Origin: Panicum virgatum
Taxonomy: Eukaryota > Streptophyta > Magnoliopsida > Poales > Poaceae
DNA length: 64,000 nt
Direction: 5' to 3'
NCBI RefSeq assembly: GCF_016808335.1
Contig: NC_053147.1
Coordinates: 18,400,913-18,464,912, forward strand
The notes below the pieces were generated by a model. It was not told the DNA's origin. It saw only the letters and a list, made by a program, of their open reading frames with translations, and made no database searches. The number at the start of each line of letters is the position of its first letter. Position 1 is the first letter of the stretch. This document shows, piece by piece, positions 25,984 to 38,252 of the stretch. A program made the position numbers and the translations under genes.

Positions 25984-27021
25984 TATCGCAGCTGAGAATG
26001 GGCGACTACTAAACTACTCGACTGCTGGTTTGTTGTGCGCTTGATCAGATATGGTCTAGCACGCGAAGACTCGAGGATTTAGACTGGTTCGGGTCGGAAA
26101 TGCCCTACCCCCAGTATGGGGGGTGGTGTTCTTGCTCTATTGCTCTCGAGCCCGGGTGCTCAAAGTTCAGATGGGAGTCTAACCCTTTCCTACGTGAGGG
26201 GCTTTCCCTTTTATAGTTCAAGGTGGGCCCCCCCTGTTTACATATATCTATCATGGAGTCTTGGTTCCGCCTGGGAGTCCTTCATCTTTGTCGGTTGTCG
26301 GGGCCCACTCGGTCGGTCGGGAGTGGAGAGGCTTGAGCCTAGTTGATTTTCTTGGGCAACGGGTTGTCTAAGTCTTGTCCCGTCCTTGGTCAGTCGGGGT
26401 GGTCTAGCCACTCGGGCAGTGGCTCGGGGGTCGTCTCCTATCCTGTTCGCCCGTACCTATGCCTCTGTCAGTAGCACTGCCGCACGTCCTCCCCTACGTC
26501 GCTTCTGCCTGAAGGACAGCACGCCCAGTGAGGGAGGTCCTGCCATAGTCAGGCGGTGCCGTCCGGTCACACGCACTGGCGTAATGGAGTAGTATGCAGG
26601 GGAAGCTATCGTTACGGTGTGGGAGGTGGTGCTTGTTGACGCCCTCTCCTGTTGCGTCGTGCGGCCTGCACGGCCGGCACTGTTCCCTTGTCAGGGGTCC
26701 TGTGGATCACGTATGCGCAGCGTGAGGAGAGCAGTGGGCGTCGTGGGAGCCTGTACGGGACCAGGCTTGACCGGCACACCCGTCGTACGGGGTGGCAGTC
26801 TTGGTGCTCACGGCCTGGGCCGCTCAGTACGGCGCTGACCCGGGGGCGCTAGGTCGGGAGGCCTCCTCGTGTCTCCGGAGGGCCAGCTCTTGGCCGCGGG
26901 TGCTGAGGAAAGGCAGTCGCCCGTACCAGTTGGTGGGTTATGCTGTGACGAGCCCAACGTGCTGTTGGGCTGATGCTGTACGAGGCGGGCCCGTTAGGGA
27001 CCCCGGGTTTACACCCCATCA
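25984..27021 (-). repeat. 5' LTR (LTR3) of the gypsy array, longest copy
   Basis: A 1038-bp LTR running from TATCGCAGCTGAGAATGGGC (the terminal TG is mutated to TA) to TTTACACCCCATCA, followed by the target duplication CCAAT. On the minus strand the leader next to it contains TTTGGCGCCGGAGCG, a likely primer-binding site. Confidence 0.85.
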
Positions 27022-27344
27022 CCAATATTTCAGGTACCCGAAATATCAGTTTTGGTTTCGGATTTTCCCGAACAATCAACTCTAAAATTATTGTCTCTCC
27101 CGTTAGGCAACAAGTAAAAAAAAGGATCAAATACAAAAGTAAATTTCTTATTGGGTTGCTGGGGTTAAGTGAGTGGATTAGACCATGATCTATTGGGTTT
27201 TCAATAAACTTCTGGTAATTCGGGTCGGGTTCGAGTAATTCGGGATTTGGTTAGGATAATTCATGTCTAGGATTCAGGTTGGGAAAATTGTGTCCACCCC
27301 TACTTCCGCATGCCATTTTCTTTCTCCACGGGAAATGACTAGTT

Positions 27345-27885
27345 AGAAGTCCGTCGCCATCAGCGTGGCCAGCCCGCTCTCGGGCCCGACCTTGAGCAAG
27401 CCAAAGTTGGCGTCGACGATGTAGAGATCCTAGGTTCTCCTCGAACCGGAGCCCGAGCGGGCGGCCGCAGACGTGCTCGTTGGGGAGGTACTCCAGTCTC
27501 CATGGGCGACGCCTTGGGCCCGCTGCAGAGCTCCTGCGTCCTGCGCGGGGAACCGTCGCGAAGGGCGCCCACCGCTCGCCGTCCCAAAAGATGACCCGCC
27601 CGTCGGCGACGCCCGTGTACAGCCCGCGCCCCCTGGGGTCGAACGCGACACTCTCGGGCCCCTACACCTCTCTGTGGAACCGCACCTTCGCGCCACGGCC
27701 CACGGGGCAACTCGTGGTCGTGGGCATCCTCGTCCGGCGGCATCTCGGCGGGCTCCGGGAGGTCGACGAAGTGCGCCTCGAAGCCCGGGAAGTCCACCAT
27801 GCTGCTCGTCCGCAGCGGGTCCGTACCGCAGAACACCAGCAGCGCCACGTCCACCACCCCCGGCATCGGCGACACCATCTCCGCT
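27345..27885 (-). pseudogene. Strictosidine synthase-like gene fragment
   Basis: On the minus strand, in several frames, it reads VVDVALLVFCGTDPLRTSSM, VDFPGFEAHFVDLPEPAEMP, then SVAFDPRGRGLYTGVADGRV, IFWDGERWAPFAT, NEHVCGRPLGLRFEENLG and YIVDANFGLLKVGPESG. The sequence order is that of plant strictosidine synthase-like (SSL, six-bladed propeller) proteins. Frameshifts between blocks and the missing second half show a fragment. It lies inside the element whose inverted ends are at 14265 and 35862, so it is probably a transduplicated gene piece. 27886-28221 is GC-rich and unassigned, and may be a second captured piece. Confidence 0.75.
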
Positions 27886-28610
27886 CCCCACGGACCTCCT
27901 AGTTTGCTCGCCCGCTTGCTCGCACCGCGGAGGTGTCCCCTGGTTTCTCCACCGCGTGCCGCTCGGACGCCCCGCCCTTGCAGTCGCAGCTCGGGCGCGC
28001 TGCAGGCAGAGCTGCTAGTCCTCGCAGCCGCGTGCCAACTCAGTCTCTGTGACCTGGCATGGCGGGCCTGCCCACGTGCGCGGCCTTGGGTTCGGGGTGC
28101 CGCGCCACTGTTGCTCGAGCTCGGTGAGGCGGCGGTTCTCGGTGCCGGCGAAGGCACATTGCACCTCTGCCATGCGCGGCCGTTGCTGGGAGGGGCTGTG
28201 CGCCGGGAGGAATCGGCGCTGTGTAAGGATCGTGGCCCAAGTAGGGGGTTTTGAATTGAAACTTTTTCAATTTCTAAGCGATCTTTAATTTACTTCTAGT
28301 TATGCCCAAACCTCAAATTCAAAACATATCATCTAGAGCACACTAACAAGTAGATCTTAGGTAGGAAAACACACTAGCATGTCCATCATCCTAGTTGAGA
28401 TCACACTATCAAGCAAAACACTAGCCAAAGGAACACACTAGCAAGAACAAATTCTAGTTTTCAAACAAGCAAGTAAAGAGCAATAAGAAGATCAAACTTA
28501 AGTAAATGCTTGAATGAAAAGAGTGAGCACACGAGACAACCGGATTTTTTCTCGTAGTGTCGAGGAGTTGACGCTCCCGCCTAGTCCACGTTGGAGCACC
28601 CACAAAGGGT

Positions 28611-31600
28611 TGGTCCAAAGAGATCCATGTGTAGTAGCTTCAAGCACCTTGATGTTGACAAGTACGCCTTCATGGGATCCATATGTAATTGCTTCCCGGC
28701 TAGACAAACACTACACAATTTGTTTTTGTCAAAAATAACATCCTTTACACCAACCACCATACCTCGTTTGAATGCTTTCTTGAGTTGGATCATTCCAATG
28801 TGAGCAATGCGACGATGCTAAAGCCAACCCATGGAGTTCTTGGAGAAGAGACAAGTTGCCAAGCTAGTATCATTAGAAGAGAAATCCACAAGATAAATGT
28901 TACCGTGTTGAAATCCTATGAAGATCAAGCTCTTGTCCTCCTTGCTTGTCACTACAACCTCACTATCACTAAAGGTGCTTATTAATCCCTAATCACAAAG
29001 TTGAGCAATAGAAAGCAAGTTAAAACTAACCGACTCAACAAACAAAACATTAGAAATAGAGACATCCTTGGTTATAGCAACCATACCCAAATCTACCACT
29101 TTTCCTTTTAAGTTATTATCAAATGTGACATGTTCATGATCGCCCACGTCTTCATCTAGTGAGGTGAACATCTTTACATAACTGATCATATGTTGTGTAC
29201 ATCCGCTATCAAGAACCCAATGTTATCCACTGACTTTATAGTTCAACTACACACAAATGAATCATTCTTGAGGTTTAGGAACCCAAGCAACTTTGGGTCC
29301 TTTGATATGAGTTACTAAAGCGTTAGGAACCCATATTTGGCGTGGAAACTTTTTCTTCTCTTGAGTACCAATAAACTTTGCCTTGACCTTGCCACTTTTG
29401 AGTTTGCTTCACAAGAAATGATGATTATTGAATTGTGACATATAGTTAGGAGGCAAGGCAGGAAGAGGGCGAGTAGGAATTGGACACTCCCCTTGTGTGA
29501 TGTCCAACATCTTGGCAATGTTGACAATAGGAGCATGCTTCCTTGTTGAAGCAATCCTTGAGCTCCGGAGACCTTGGGGAATTCTCCGGTGGCTTGGGAA
29601 AGGATCCAAGACCCTTTGTCCCAAAGTGCCTTGCATTATTGAAGAGGATCTTTTTGTGCAAGTATTCTCCTCTTGTCACATTGTATATGCACTTGGTCAA
29701 GCTTTGAAGTTCCTCCTCTAGTTCCTTTTTCCTATCATGGTTAGTCTTGGAAGAACTAGAAACATCATGATGAGTGAAAGATTTGGAAGCCTCCGCAAGA
29801 TTTTCACAAGAAGTAGATGCATTATCTTTGATGTTTTTGGTTTTTATCATTTCTAGCTCATCATCAATGGCATCAAAAGCAAATTCAAGCTCTTGGTATT
29901 TTGAATTCAAATTATCATAGTCAAGCTTAAGTTTATTGTTGCATGATTCAAGCGACTTATTGAGCACAACTACTTCATCATGTTTTTCAACTACTCCCTC
30001 CGTTCCAAATTATAAGTCTTTCCAAGAATCTTGGAGAGTCAAACCATCTCAATATTTGACCAAGTTTATAGAGAGAAACACAAAGATTTATAATATCAAA
30101 AAGATATACTATGAAAATATAGCTAACAAAGAATCTAATGATACTTAATTGGTATCATAAATATTATTATCTTTTTATATACATTTGGTCAAACTTTAAA
30201 AACTTTGACTCTCCAAGATTCTTAGAATGACTTATAATTTGTAACGGAGAGAGTAGATCATTGTGCTTAACAAGTAACTCATCATGATCCTCTCTAAGTT
30301 GATTGCTAGACACAACACATTTTTCATGAGTTTCTACTACCTCATTGTGTCTAACAAGTAACTCTTCATGTGAGGCCTTAAACTCAACATGCACATTTTT
30401 TAAACACTTGAGTTTAGATTTCAACTTCTTGATTATATCATTGTATTCATCTAGGAGCAACTTTAAATATGTAGGAGACAAATCATTATCGCTATCATCA
30501 TCATTGGAGGAAGAATCATCGGAGCTCACATTGGAGTTACCTCTGGCCATGAGGTACATTGGTGGTGGAGGTAGTGGTGGTTCATCATCATGGATGACAA
30601 TCCCCACAACGACGTTTTTGGAGTCATCAACATCATCATCGTCGCTTGAGGTCTCGCCGTCGGTCATCCATTCTCCAAGAAAAGCTTTGATTTGCTCCTT
30701 CTTCTTGAAAGACCTATTCTTCTTGTGATCTTTCTTGTCATGGTCCTTCTTATACTTTTGTTAATTGTCATCTTCTTATTTCTTGTCAGGCTCTTGACAA
30801 TCATAGGAAAGATGACCGTATTTGCCACAATTATAACATTTCTACTTGATGGCATATTTGATCTTCCTTGTGCGAAACTTATTTCTCTTGGGATCAAAGC
30901 TGTATCCCTTTTCGTTCAATCTTGACATTAGCTTTGTGGTCTTCCTAATGAGGAGAGCAAGCTTGGCATCCTCATCTTCTTCATCATCACTTGATTCATC
31001 ACTAGCTTCACTTGAGCTTGTTTGAGGTGCCTCGCCTTTGCTCTTCTTCTTCGACTTGTGTTCACCTTTAGCCTTGAGAGCAAGATCATTCTTGGTTTGA
31101 GGAGGCTCAATTTCTCCCATGAGAAACATCTCATGTGACCGGATCCAGCCAACAACATCGCCAACCTCTAGAGTGTCAATTTCTTTCTTATAGAGGAGTG
31201 AGGTAACGATGTTGTACTTAGGCTTGTGAAGTGAATGGAGGATCTTCCGAATGACATCGCTGCTAGACAAAGGAGAAATTTCAAGAGCATTAATGCCTTA
31301 CCAAGCACATTTAATCTAGCATACATTTGCTCTACTAATTCATTAGGAAGCATCTTGAAATCATGGAGTTTTTCTTTGAGCACTTAATATTTCTCTCCAT
31401 GAACTTTTTTAGAACATTGTGAATTTTATCAAGCTCAAGCCAAATTTCATGAGCGGTAGTCTTGCTACGACAACGAGCAAACACCTACTCACTTAGGGCT
31501 TCAAACAAATAGTTCTTGGCTCTAGCATTCCATTTAGCTTTAGACTCCAAAGGAGCTCCACCAATAGGCTTTGAGGTGACTTCCCAAGCTTCGATGGATT

Positions 31601-31740
31601 GAGCCTCAAAGTAGCTTTCCATTCGAGCCTTCCAATAGACATAATTGCGCCCATCAAACTTGGGAGGTCCACTACTACCCCTGGGGCCATTTCTCTAGGT
31701 TGTTAGACTCTAAAAAGAGAGTCTAAGCTCTGATACCAAT
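28611..31740 (-). pseudogene. Copia gag-protease-preintegrase remnant
   Basis: From the primer-binding side: gag with PPKFDGRNYVYWKARMESY; a CCHC finger, CYNCGKYGHLSYDC, near 30820; an acidic EWMTDGETSSDDDD region; a coiled coil; and a second finger, SYCQHCQDVGHHTR, near 29520. The protease shows VLDSGCTQHM near 29200, and the pre-integrase region shows KLCSVCLAGKQ and LKLLHMDLFGPT. Many frameshifts and stops occur, and a Stowaway MITE splits gag at 29994-30253. The long gag with two fingers is typical of the SIRE/Maximus group. Confidence 0.8.
29994..30253. mobile_element. Stowaway MITE inside copia gag
   Basis: It begins CTCCCTCCGTTCCAAATTAT and ends with the complement of CTCTCTCCGTTACAAATTAT, with TA on both sides (29992-29993 and 30254-30255). 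The flanking gag coiled-coil coding sequence is otherwise continuous. Confidence 0.9.
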
Positions 31741-32447
31741 TGTAAGGATCATGGTACGAGAAGGGGGTTGAATTGGAACTTTTTCAAATTTAATCAGTCC
31801 TTAACCTACTTGTAGTGATGCACAACCCTAGAATTCAAAACCTACCATCTAAAACACACTAACAAGTAGATCCTAGGTAGGAAAACACACTAGTATGTCC
31901 ATCATCCTAGTTGAGATCAAACTACCAAGCAAAACACTAGCAAAAGGAAACACACTAGTAAGAACAAGTTCTAGTCTTCAAACAAGCAAGTAAAGAGCAA
32001 CAAGAAAATCAAACTTAAGTAAATGCTTGAATGAAAAGAGTGAGCACACGAGACAACTAGATTTTTTTTTCCCGTGGTGTCGAGGAGTTGACGCTCCCCC
32101 TAGTCCACGTTGGAGCACACACAAAGGGTTGAGCTCCCTTGCAACACGAAGAGTAAGTGATCACTAAGAATGCTCCTTCTCCATCTCCGGAACGGCGAGC
32201 TTCACACCGTGTACAAGTCTTTTTTTTTGGCTCCCACAAACTCCAAGAGCTCACCAAGAGCCTCCGATCACCAAGACCGTCTAGGTGCCATCAAACACCA
32301 AGAGTAACAAGTCCCTAAGACTTCACTTGACCCTCACCAAGTTGGCCCTAAGGTCAAGCACAGTTGCAACTCTCCAAAGGATGAATTCTTGATGAAGTTG
32401 TTGAAGCACAAGCTTTTGAATTGTTCTCTCAGCACAAGAGTGGCCTC

Positions 32448-35400
32448 TGTTGACAGTCGTTAAGTGCGAAATATGACTGTCAACTAAACTTATAAAAGAA
32501 GGAAAACCATACCTTTTACTCGCATATTTGTATCTCTAACCTAGCTCCGCAGTTGTTTTTGAAGATTTATGTTTTCAGGAGCACCAGTTCGGAATAAGAA
32601 GAAAACACGAAGAATACGCAGACAAAGTTGCAGAAGATCGCATCCTGCGTAACACATGCAAAAGAGGCCCATAAACCAGACCAAACCGACCAACAAAGCC
32701 CCGGCACTGACATACCAACATCAGGGCCCACCAGGCAGACACTCGAAGAAAGGCGGTGGCCAGGGGTGCCAAAGGGGGGGGGGGTTGGCCGAACCTACCC
32801 TGGCTCCCGTCTAGGTGCACTTTGGCGGGAAAATCACTCTGATCCTCCTGAAGTTGGTGGCTGATGTTTCCATACAAGGAGATGGCGGGAACCGACCTCT
32901 CAATATATAAAAGGGGCCTCTCCTCTCTCATAGCACACACACCACTTGAAGGCCTCTCTCTCACACTCTCTTGTGACTTGTACTCCTTAGGGTAGTGGAG
33001 CTAGACTAGTACTTCATCTCTTTAGCGAATCCAGTCGTCCCCGGGGTCAGCGAGCAATCCTCGACCTCTGGTATGGTTTTGTATTCCGACTTTCATTATG
33101 CTATTCATACTGAGTTTGTTCTTGGTTATCTTGCTATGTTCTTAGCTTGCTTAGCCTTGATCTGTGCTTTATCAAGTTATACCAGTTGCTTGCTTAGACT
33201 AGATGATCTGGGTAAGGATATCGGTTCGTTGTGCTTTCGGGTTTACCTTAGCATCTTACCTGTCCATCCGAAGGGTGGGGGACCCGGGGGTGCTAGGGTA
33301 GTGATCTCATATGCGGGCATGGTGTCCGGATATGTGGGATCCCTCGGATATGACGGTGCTCCACGGTTTGACTGGGGTAGACCGCAGGTGGTGACAGCCC
33401 TGTTGGTCCGTCGGGAAGCTGCTTCTCGATTAGCGTACTTACCGACGTTCGGGTATCGTGTAGGAGTTCATGCAAAGATGAAATAGGACTGGATGTTCTC
33501 CAGTGCGGGTCATTCTCCCCAATGTCCCTAGTTTCCTGGCACCTACAGCTCTAAGCATGTTGCTAACATAACTTATCTGCTGACATGAATAGTATATTAG
33601 GATTTGTGCCTATGCTCCCACTAACCTTAGGTGTGCTTGTTTATTCTTTATTCATGAGAGTTGGTTGTTCTGTGTGTGCCATATTACCCCTGATTATCTT
33701 TTATTTATCACTTACCCCTGTATAATCAATAGTCTGCACCTTACTTCATAAAGTCATGGTTATGTAACTAGTAAATATCTTTACACAACCTCGCCATCCC
33801 TTAAGAAAATATAAATAACGATACCCTGAATACTTCCGGGTGAAATGCTACAACGGTATATCCGTGCGCTTGCGGATCTTTCTGTAAACGTCAAGACATA
33901 CCAACCCAGCATTTCTGGCACCGTTGCTAGGGACGAGCTTAACACCCCCGTTCCTAGTGATTGCGCTAAGAAATGCCAACAAGCATTTCTGGCACTGTTG
34001 CCGGGGAATGGCACTAGGTGTAAAGATTTTACTAAGCACATAAACCTGGCAATATGAGTAAGAGGTAGCTACTGCTTATACAGGCTAATGTGTTTATCTT
34101 TTTATTTTCTCTTGATTGGATGAAAACAGGGTAGTGTATGTCTGATTTCTCCTTGCAGACAAACTTCGTTGAAAATCCCGAGAACCTCGTGAGAAGGGTC
34201 CAACCTCGCGTCGTCCCTCCTCCGCTCTCGTAGTTGACAAGTGAACCAGCTCTTCAAGCACCATCAACAACAACCGAACCCATGGCTAAGAAGACTCTCC
34301 GCAACTTCTTCGTCCCCTCAGCTGCCAATGTGGCAACTGAACCCAACGTTGATGTTGGGGACGTAAACTTTGAGCTAAAGTCCAGCCTCATAAATATGGT
34401 GCAGGCTAGCCCGTTCTGTGGCAAGCCAAATAAGGACGCCAACGCCCATCTCCAGAATTTTCTGGAGCTTTGCAAGACCGTAACCATACAAGGTGTTACG
34501 GCTGACGCCATCAGGCTTCGTCTATTTCCTTTCTCCCTCCTGGGGAAGGCGAAACAGTGGTTTTATCAGAATAAGAAAGCCGTCAGCACGTGGGATAAAT
34601 ATTTCACGGCGTTTCTCGCCACATTCTTTCCGTTGGGTAAAACAAATGCCCTACGTGAAAGAGTTTTAAGTTTCCAGCAGACAAGGATGGAATCCATCCC
34701 AGAAGCTTGGGAGAGACTCCAAGAATACATACTCGCCTGTTCTCACCATGGGATGGACGAGTGGCTCGTACTCCAAAGCTTCTACAATGGGCTAACGACT
34801 ACATCCAGAGCCTATCTCAATGCTGCTGCTGGAGGAGCCTATCTGGACCTGACAATTGCCAAGGCTACAGCCTTAATTGAAAAGATGGTCTCCAACCAGG
34901 GCTGGAACGAGGAGCGTTCCTAGCCCAGAACCAAGGGCGGAATACACACCGTCAAAAAGACGGACATGCTCGCCGCCAAGTTGGATCTCCTACTAAAGAA
35001 ACTCGATGAAGGGAACGGCAACATATGTCTGTTCTCGTCCATACCATGAACTCATACTCAACGTGCGAGGTTTGTGGTGAAGGTGGCACTCGGGGAATGA
35101 CTGCCCCGAGACCCGAGAAGACGCAGCCTACATCAACAACAACAACACCGGGTTCTGTCCACAAGGAGGCCAGGGGTGGGGTCAAGCACGCCCACCATTC
35201 CAAGGAGGAGGTAACAACTTTAACTCAAATTTCAATTCGAATTTTAATTCAAACCAACCCTCCTTGAGAGGTCTAGTCTTTGTCCAAGCTAAAATAAACG
35301 AATCTCTAAACAAAAAGCTTGTTGTCAATGATAAAATTTTAGAAGGTATAAATGCAAATGTTGAAACTCTTTCTTCTACTTTTAAAAATCAATTAAGTTT

Positions 35401-35576
35401 CAACAAAATGATAGAAATACAACTAGCACAAATCGCTGCTACTGTTCCTGTTTCTGAGTTCGGGAAGATTCCGGGGCAACCCGAATCTCCAGTTGAAATT
35501 GCAAATATGGTATCTACCGGGTGGGGCAACCCGAATCTCCCGTTGAAACTGCAAATATGGTGTCTACCGGAAAGAT
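32448..35576 (+). mobile_element. Athila-like Ty3/gypsy fragment (5' LTR and gag)
   Basis: The LTR starts TGTTGACAGTCGTTAAGTGC. It ends at CAGCA (33911) or AAGCA (33985); both sites are followed by TTTCTGGCACYGTTGCYRGG, an Athila-type primer-binding region, because about 74 bp are duplicated there. Gag follows. Protease, RT, integrase and the 3' LTR are absent, and the element stops at 35576 in a 50-bp imperfect tandem duplication. Confidence 0.8.
34234..35575 (+). pseudogene. Athila-like gag remnant
   Basis: An open block of 229 codons (34234-34923) shows the retrotransposon gag core: FELKSSLINMVQASPFCGKP, ADAIRLRLFPFSLLGKAKQW, TAFLATFFPLGKTNALRERV and GMDEWLVLQSFYNGL. After the stop at 34921, coding similarity continues with frameshifts: the zinc knuckle start STCEVCGEGG near 35060, then MIEIQLAQIAATVP near 35410. 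Gag forms the virus-like particle in the cytoplasm. Without pol it is non-autonomous, and the knuckle has lost its last ligands through a frameshift. Confidence 0.8.
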
Positions 35577-35862
35577 AATTCTTTCAAAACAATCATTAGT
35601 CATATATGATTGTCACTAATCACCGAAACTTACCATTAGCATCCAACGGTCTACATGCTTACACGCCACCGGCTGCAGTTCGCCAGCGGACGATGCGATA
35701 GTTTCTGGAGAAGGAAAAAAATGGCATGCGGGAGGAGTAGATAAGGCAGCAGGGGTCAATAGTCATTTCCCGTGGTTCTTCAATTAAATCAGATAGAATA
35801 ATGCATGCAGTGTTTTGTAGCAAATGTACATTGTTTATTAATGTATTTTAGTAGTGATAAAA
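35577..35862 (-). mobile_element. Right inverted end of the split SSL-carrying transposon
   Basis: 35727-35862 is the inverse of 14265-14396 plus 27312-27330: TTTCCCGTGGTTCTTCAATT, GATAGAATAATGCATGCAGT and GTAGCAAATGTACAT match the complement of the left end. The outermost limit (near 35862) and the target duplication are not resolved. Confidence 0.55.
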
Positions 35863-37877
35863 TTAATTTGCCCAATTTGTATCTCCTTCATCTCATCCTC
35901 ACAAGAGTTGCAATAGAACAGTAGAAACAGAGGAACCCATCGATCTCCACCAAGGGAGGTTGTTGCCGCGATATTCGCCGCCACTCTTCCACCTCCCTCT
36001 CTATGTATTTTATTGGAACTAAAGTTTTAGAATAATTAATTTTATTTGGCAACCTTATTGGGAAGAAGTGCCAACATTTCTATAATTTTGCCACGAGAAG
36101 AGCTGGTTTGTTTCAATTTTTTTTATCAAAATCGCTGATAGAGTTGTACAGCTTGCTAGTATGGACAAGCTAGGGAAAAGACTCGTTTTTCCCACTTTTT
36201 TTTTACAAGCACTCAGGCTCGACCACTTAACCTCACTCTCTTTTCTCCCCTCCCTTCCTCTACTACTCTAATGGCGGCAGTTGCTGCGGCAGCGGTGGTG
36301 CCACTGAAATGCATAGGCGTACTGTTAAGCGCCTCTAGGGCAAACCAATTATGCAATGCGGTGGGCGAGGAGACTGATTTTACTAAGGCGCTTCCCCTCA
36401 AGGCAGCCGGCTCACTGGTCCACTGATACATTTCAACACCGCTGCCATCAGAGTAGAAGAAGAGGGGAGGGAGGAGAAAAGAGAGTGAATAGGCAAGGAA
36501 GATTCGAGTCCATCGGTCCAAGCGCCCTTGAAGGATAAGGCGGGGGCAAACAAGTCTTTTCCTCTAGCCCATCCACATTGGCAAGCTGAGTTGTGGCATT
36601 TGCATGCTAGCGCTCCGTAAGGATAAATAATTTTTTTAAATATCCTGAAAATCTTAGCATCGACGAGCTGTGGAAATTGATAAAGAAGGAAAATAAACTC
36701 TACCGTCCGCCAGCACCAGCTATTCTGCCAGTTCATAATTTTTGGAAAATAGTATGTATTAAATTAAAACTCTATTTCCAAAATATAATCTGCAGTTTGC
36801 AAATGACCATTGTAGAAAACTGGCCACCCTGCTTTTTTTTTTGAAGACCAAATGGCCACCGTGATTTGTGTAGGAAAACATACATGGGTCCTTCAAAAGT
36901 AATTCTCTATTCGCCTTTAGTGTTATCGATTATGAAAAAAAATTGTGTGGTGAGAAATAATTGTTGACCGGTTATGCCACTTTGAAGCTCATGTCACTGG
37001 TCCAATTTCCAAATAACTAGTGATATTTTAAACCAGGAGTATTAGAAAATATAAATGGGATGATAAATACAAAATTTGGTCGTTTGGTTCCCACAAAAGA
37101 AAGAGATGGCCATGGCATTTCAGTATTTCACACGCATGCTCACGTGGACCAGGCAATTCTTTTTTTGATAGCTATGGACCAGGCAATTCTTGATGCCGAT
37201 TTCAGAAATGCCTGCAAATCAAGTGGGAGGGCAGCAAAGAGGCAATGGATTTAGACATTCAGTAGGTGCGTGACAGATAAGTGCGTGGTCCAGATTTTGA
37301 CACAATTATAAAAATGTGGGAGGACAGCAAACAGGCAGGCTGCTTTCTGCAAGATCCCAGTTTAATCTTAACTAATATATCATCTTAAAATACCATAACT
37401 TGTATCAATAACACATTTAAAGACAATGCAACATTGTTCAGCTGAAAGCATAAGCTAATAGTCAGCAACATATAGTAAGCTCATTACAATGATTTCTAGA
37501 CGTGCCAAGAGGATTTGCTTAAAGAGATGGATCTTTGCTTGTTGAAGCAAGCGAAACATTTTCCATGTCCGAGTTTCCTTCTGATCGGCCTAACTGACTA
37601 AGAGAAAGACGCAAGAAACGTACTACAACGAAAGCTAATGCAGCCCATCTCATCATAGTTCAGACAGAACCAAACAGGAAGAACTATTATAAACTGTAGA
37701 AGGAACCTCATTTCCGTGCCAATAAAACAGGAATATTTCATATGCGGTGTTTTCGATCAAAACCATATTCCATATGTAACCATGTTAACAATAGTTGGAT
37801 ATATAGTTAAAAATAATATAGTGTAAAATAAAATCCAGCGGCCTCAGATGCTTAAGATGCAAAAAAAAAAAGATATA
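35863..37877. other. Intergenic, with a possible foldback MITE at about 36135-36600
   Basis: 36135-36600 has inverted ends, CAGCTTGCTAGTATGGA and the complement of TCCACATTGGCAAGCTG, and an inner inverted pair (ACTCTCTTTTCTCCCCTCCC with GGGAGGAGAAAAGAGAGT). The target duplication is unclear. The rest is AT-rich without recognised genes. Confidence 0.5.
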
Positions 37878-38252
37878 CTCCCTCCGTTCTTTTTTATATG
37901 ACACTGTTGATTTTTTTCTTCAATTTTGACTAATATTATTTAATTAATCAGTTAGTTAAATGAAGTGAAATGAGTACCTTTAGTTTATGGGAAAATTCGA
38001 TTCATGCCACCACAACTCCGTGAAATTGGGTTTCACGTTGAAAATCATGCCACTCAATGGCATGGATTTCAACATGAAATCCAACTTCGTGAAATTGTAG
38101 TGGCATGGATCCAACTGACCCTTAGTTTATTATCAAGAGTCTCTTGAATCTAACTTGAAGATTTGGCTATTTGCATAAATATTTGTAGAAAAGATGAATA
38201 GTCAAACGAAGAAAAAAAATCAATAGTGTCATATATTTAAGAACGGATGGAG
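37878..38252. mobile_element. Stowaway-like MITE interrupted by a smaller element
   Basis: The ends CTCCCTCCGTTCTTTTTTAT and the complement CTCCATCCGTTCTTAAATAT are flanked by TA (37876-37877 and 38253-38254). Inner arms (ATATGACACTGTTGATTTTT with its complement near 38215) also pair. The middle contains the 133-bp insert described separately. Confidence 0.8.
37989..38121. mobile_element. Small MULE-type MITE nested in the Stowaway
   Basis: A perfect 9-bp duplication TTAGTTTAT (37980-37988 and 38122-38130) flanks inverted ends GGGAAAATTCGATTCATGCC and the complement GGGTCAGTTGGATCCATGCC. The interior is itself palindromic (AACATGAAATCC and related blocks). Confidence 0.85.

Larger units (their letters stand above)
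14484..27021 (-). mobile_element. Tat-lineage Ty3/gypsy array with three LTRs
   Basis: The outer ends carry the 5-bp target duplication CCAAT (14479-14483 and 27022-27026). In element orientation (minus) the order is LTR3, leader, gag stub, RT C-half, RNase H, second RNase H-like domain, integrase, long 3' region, LTR2, leader, gag, protease, RT N-half, LTR1. The second RNase H (LYFDGS...AEYEAL...GDSKLVV) before integrase and the antisense genes in the 3' region point to the Tat lineage (Grande/RIRE-like). The first unit (21.5-26 kb) lacks gag C-terminus through RT N-half; the second (14.8-16.6 kb) lacks everything after the RT N-half. Stops and deletions make it non-autonomous. A copia solo LTR sits in the integrase. 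Confidence 0.85.
14397..27303. mobile_element. Probable hAT-like element containing the gypsy array
   Basis: The flanks TCCCGCAT (14389-14396) and TTCCGCAT (27304-27311) match at 7 of 8 bases, and the sequence outside the boundaries is continuous when compared with the inverted copy near 35.7 kb. The right end reads GTGTCCACCCCTAC (complement GTAGGGGTGGACAC) and the left AGCTCTGGGTG. Both subterminal parts repeat TTCAGGTA/TTCGGGT-type motifs. Removing the gypsy insertion leaves only about 370 bp, so this was a short non-autonomous element. Confidence 0.55.
28222..32447 (-). mobile_element. SIRE/Maximus-like Ty1/copia element, deleted
   Basis: Two LTR copies beginning TGTAAGGATC on the plus strand lie at 28222-28610 (truncated) and 31741-32447. 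Next to the second is TGATACCAAT, the complement of the tRNA-Met primer-binding site, placing the 5' LTR at the high-coordinate end. The interior keeps gag, protease and the pre-integrase zinc region. Integrase core, RT and RNase H are deleted, with the left LTR joined directly to the pre-integrase segment. The right LTR runs into the Athila LTR without a recognisable terminus. No target duplication was found. Confidence 0.8.
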
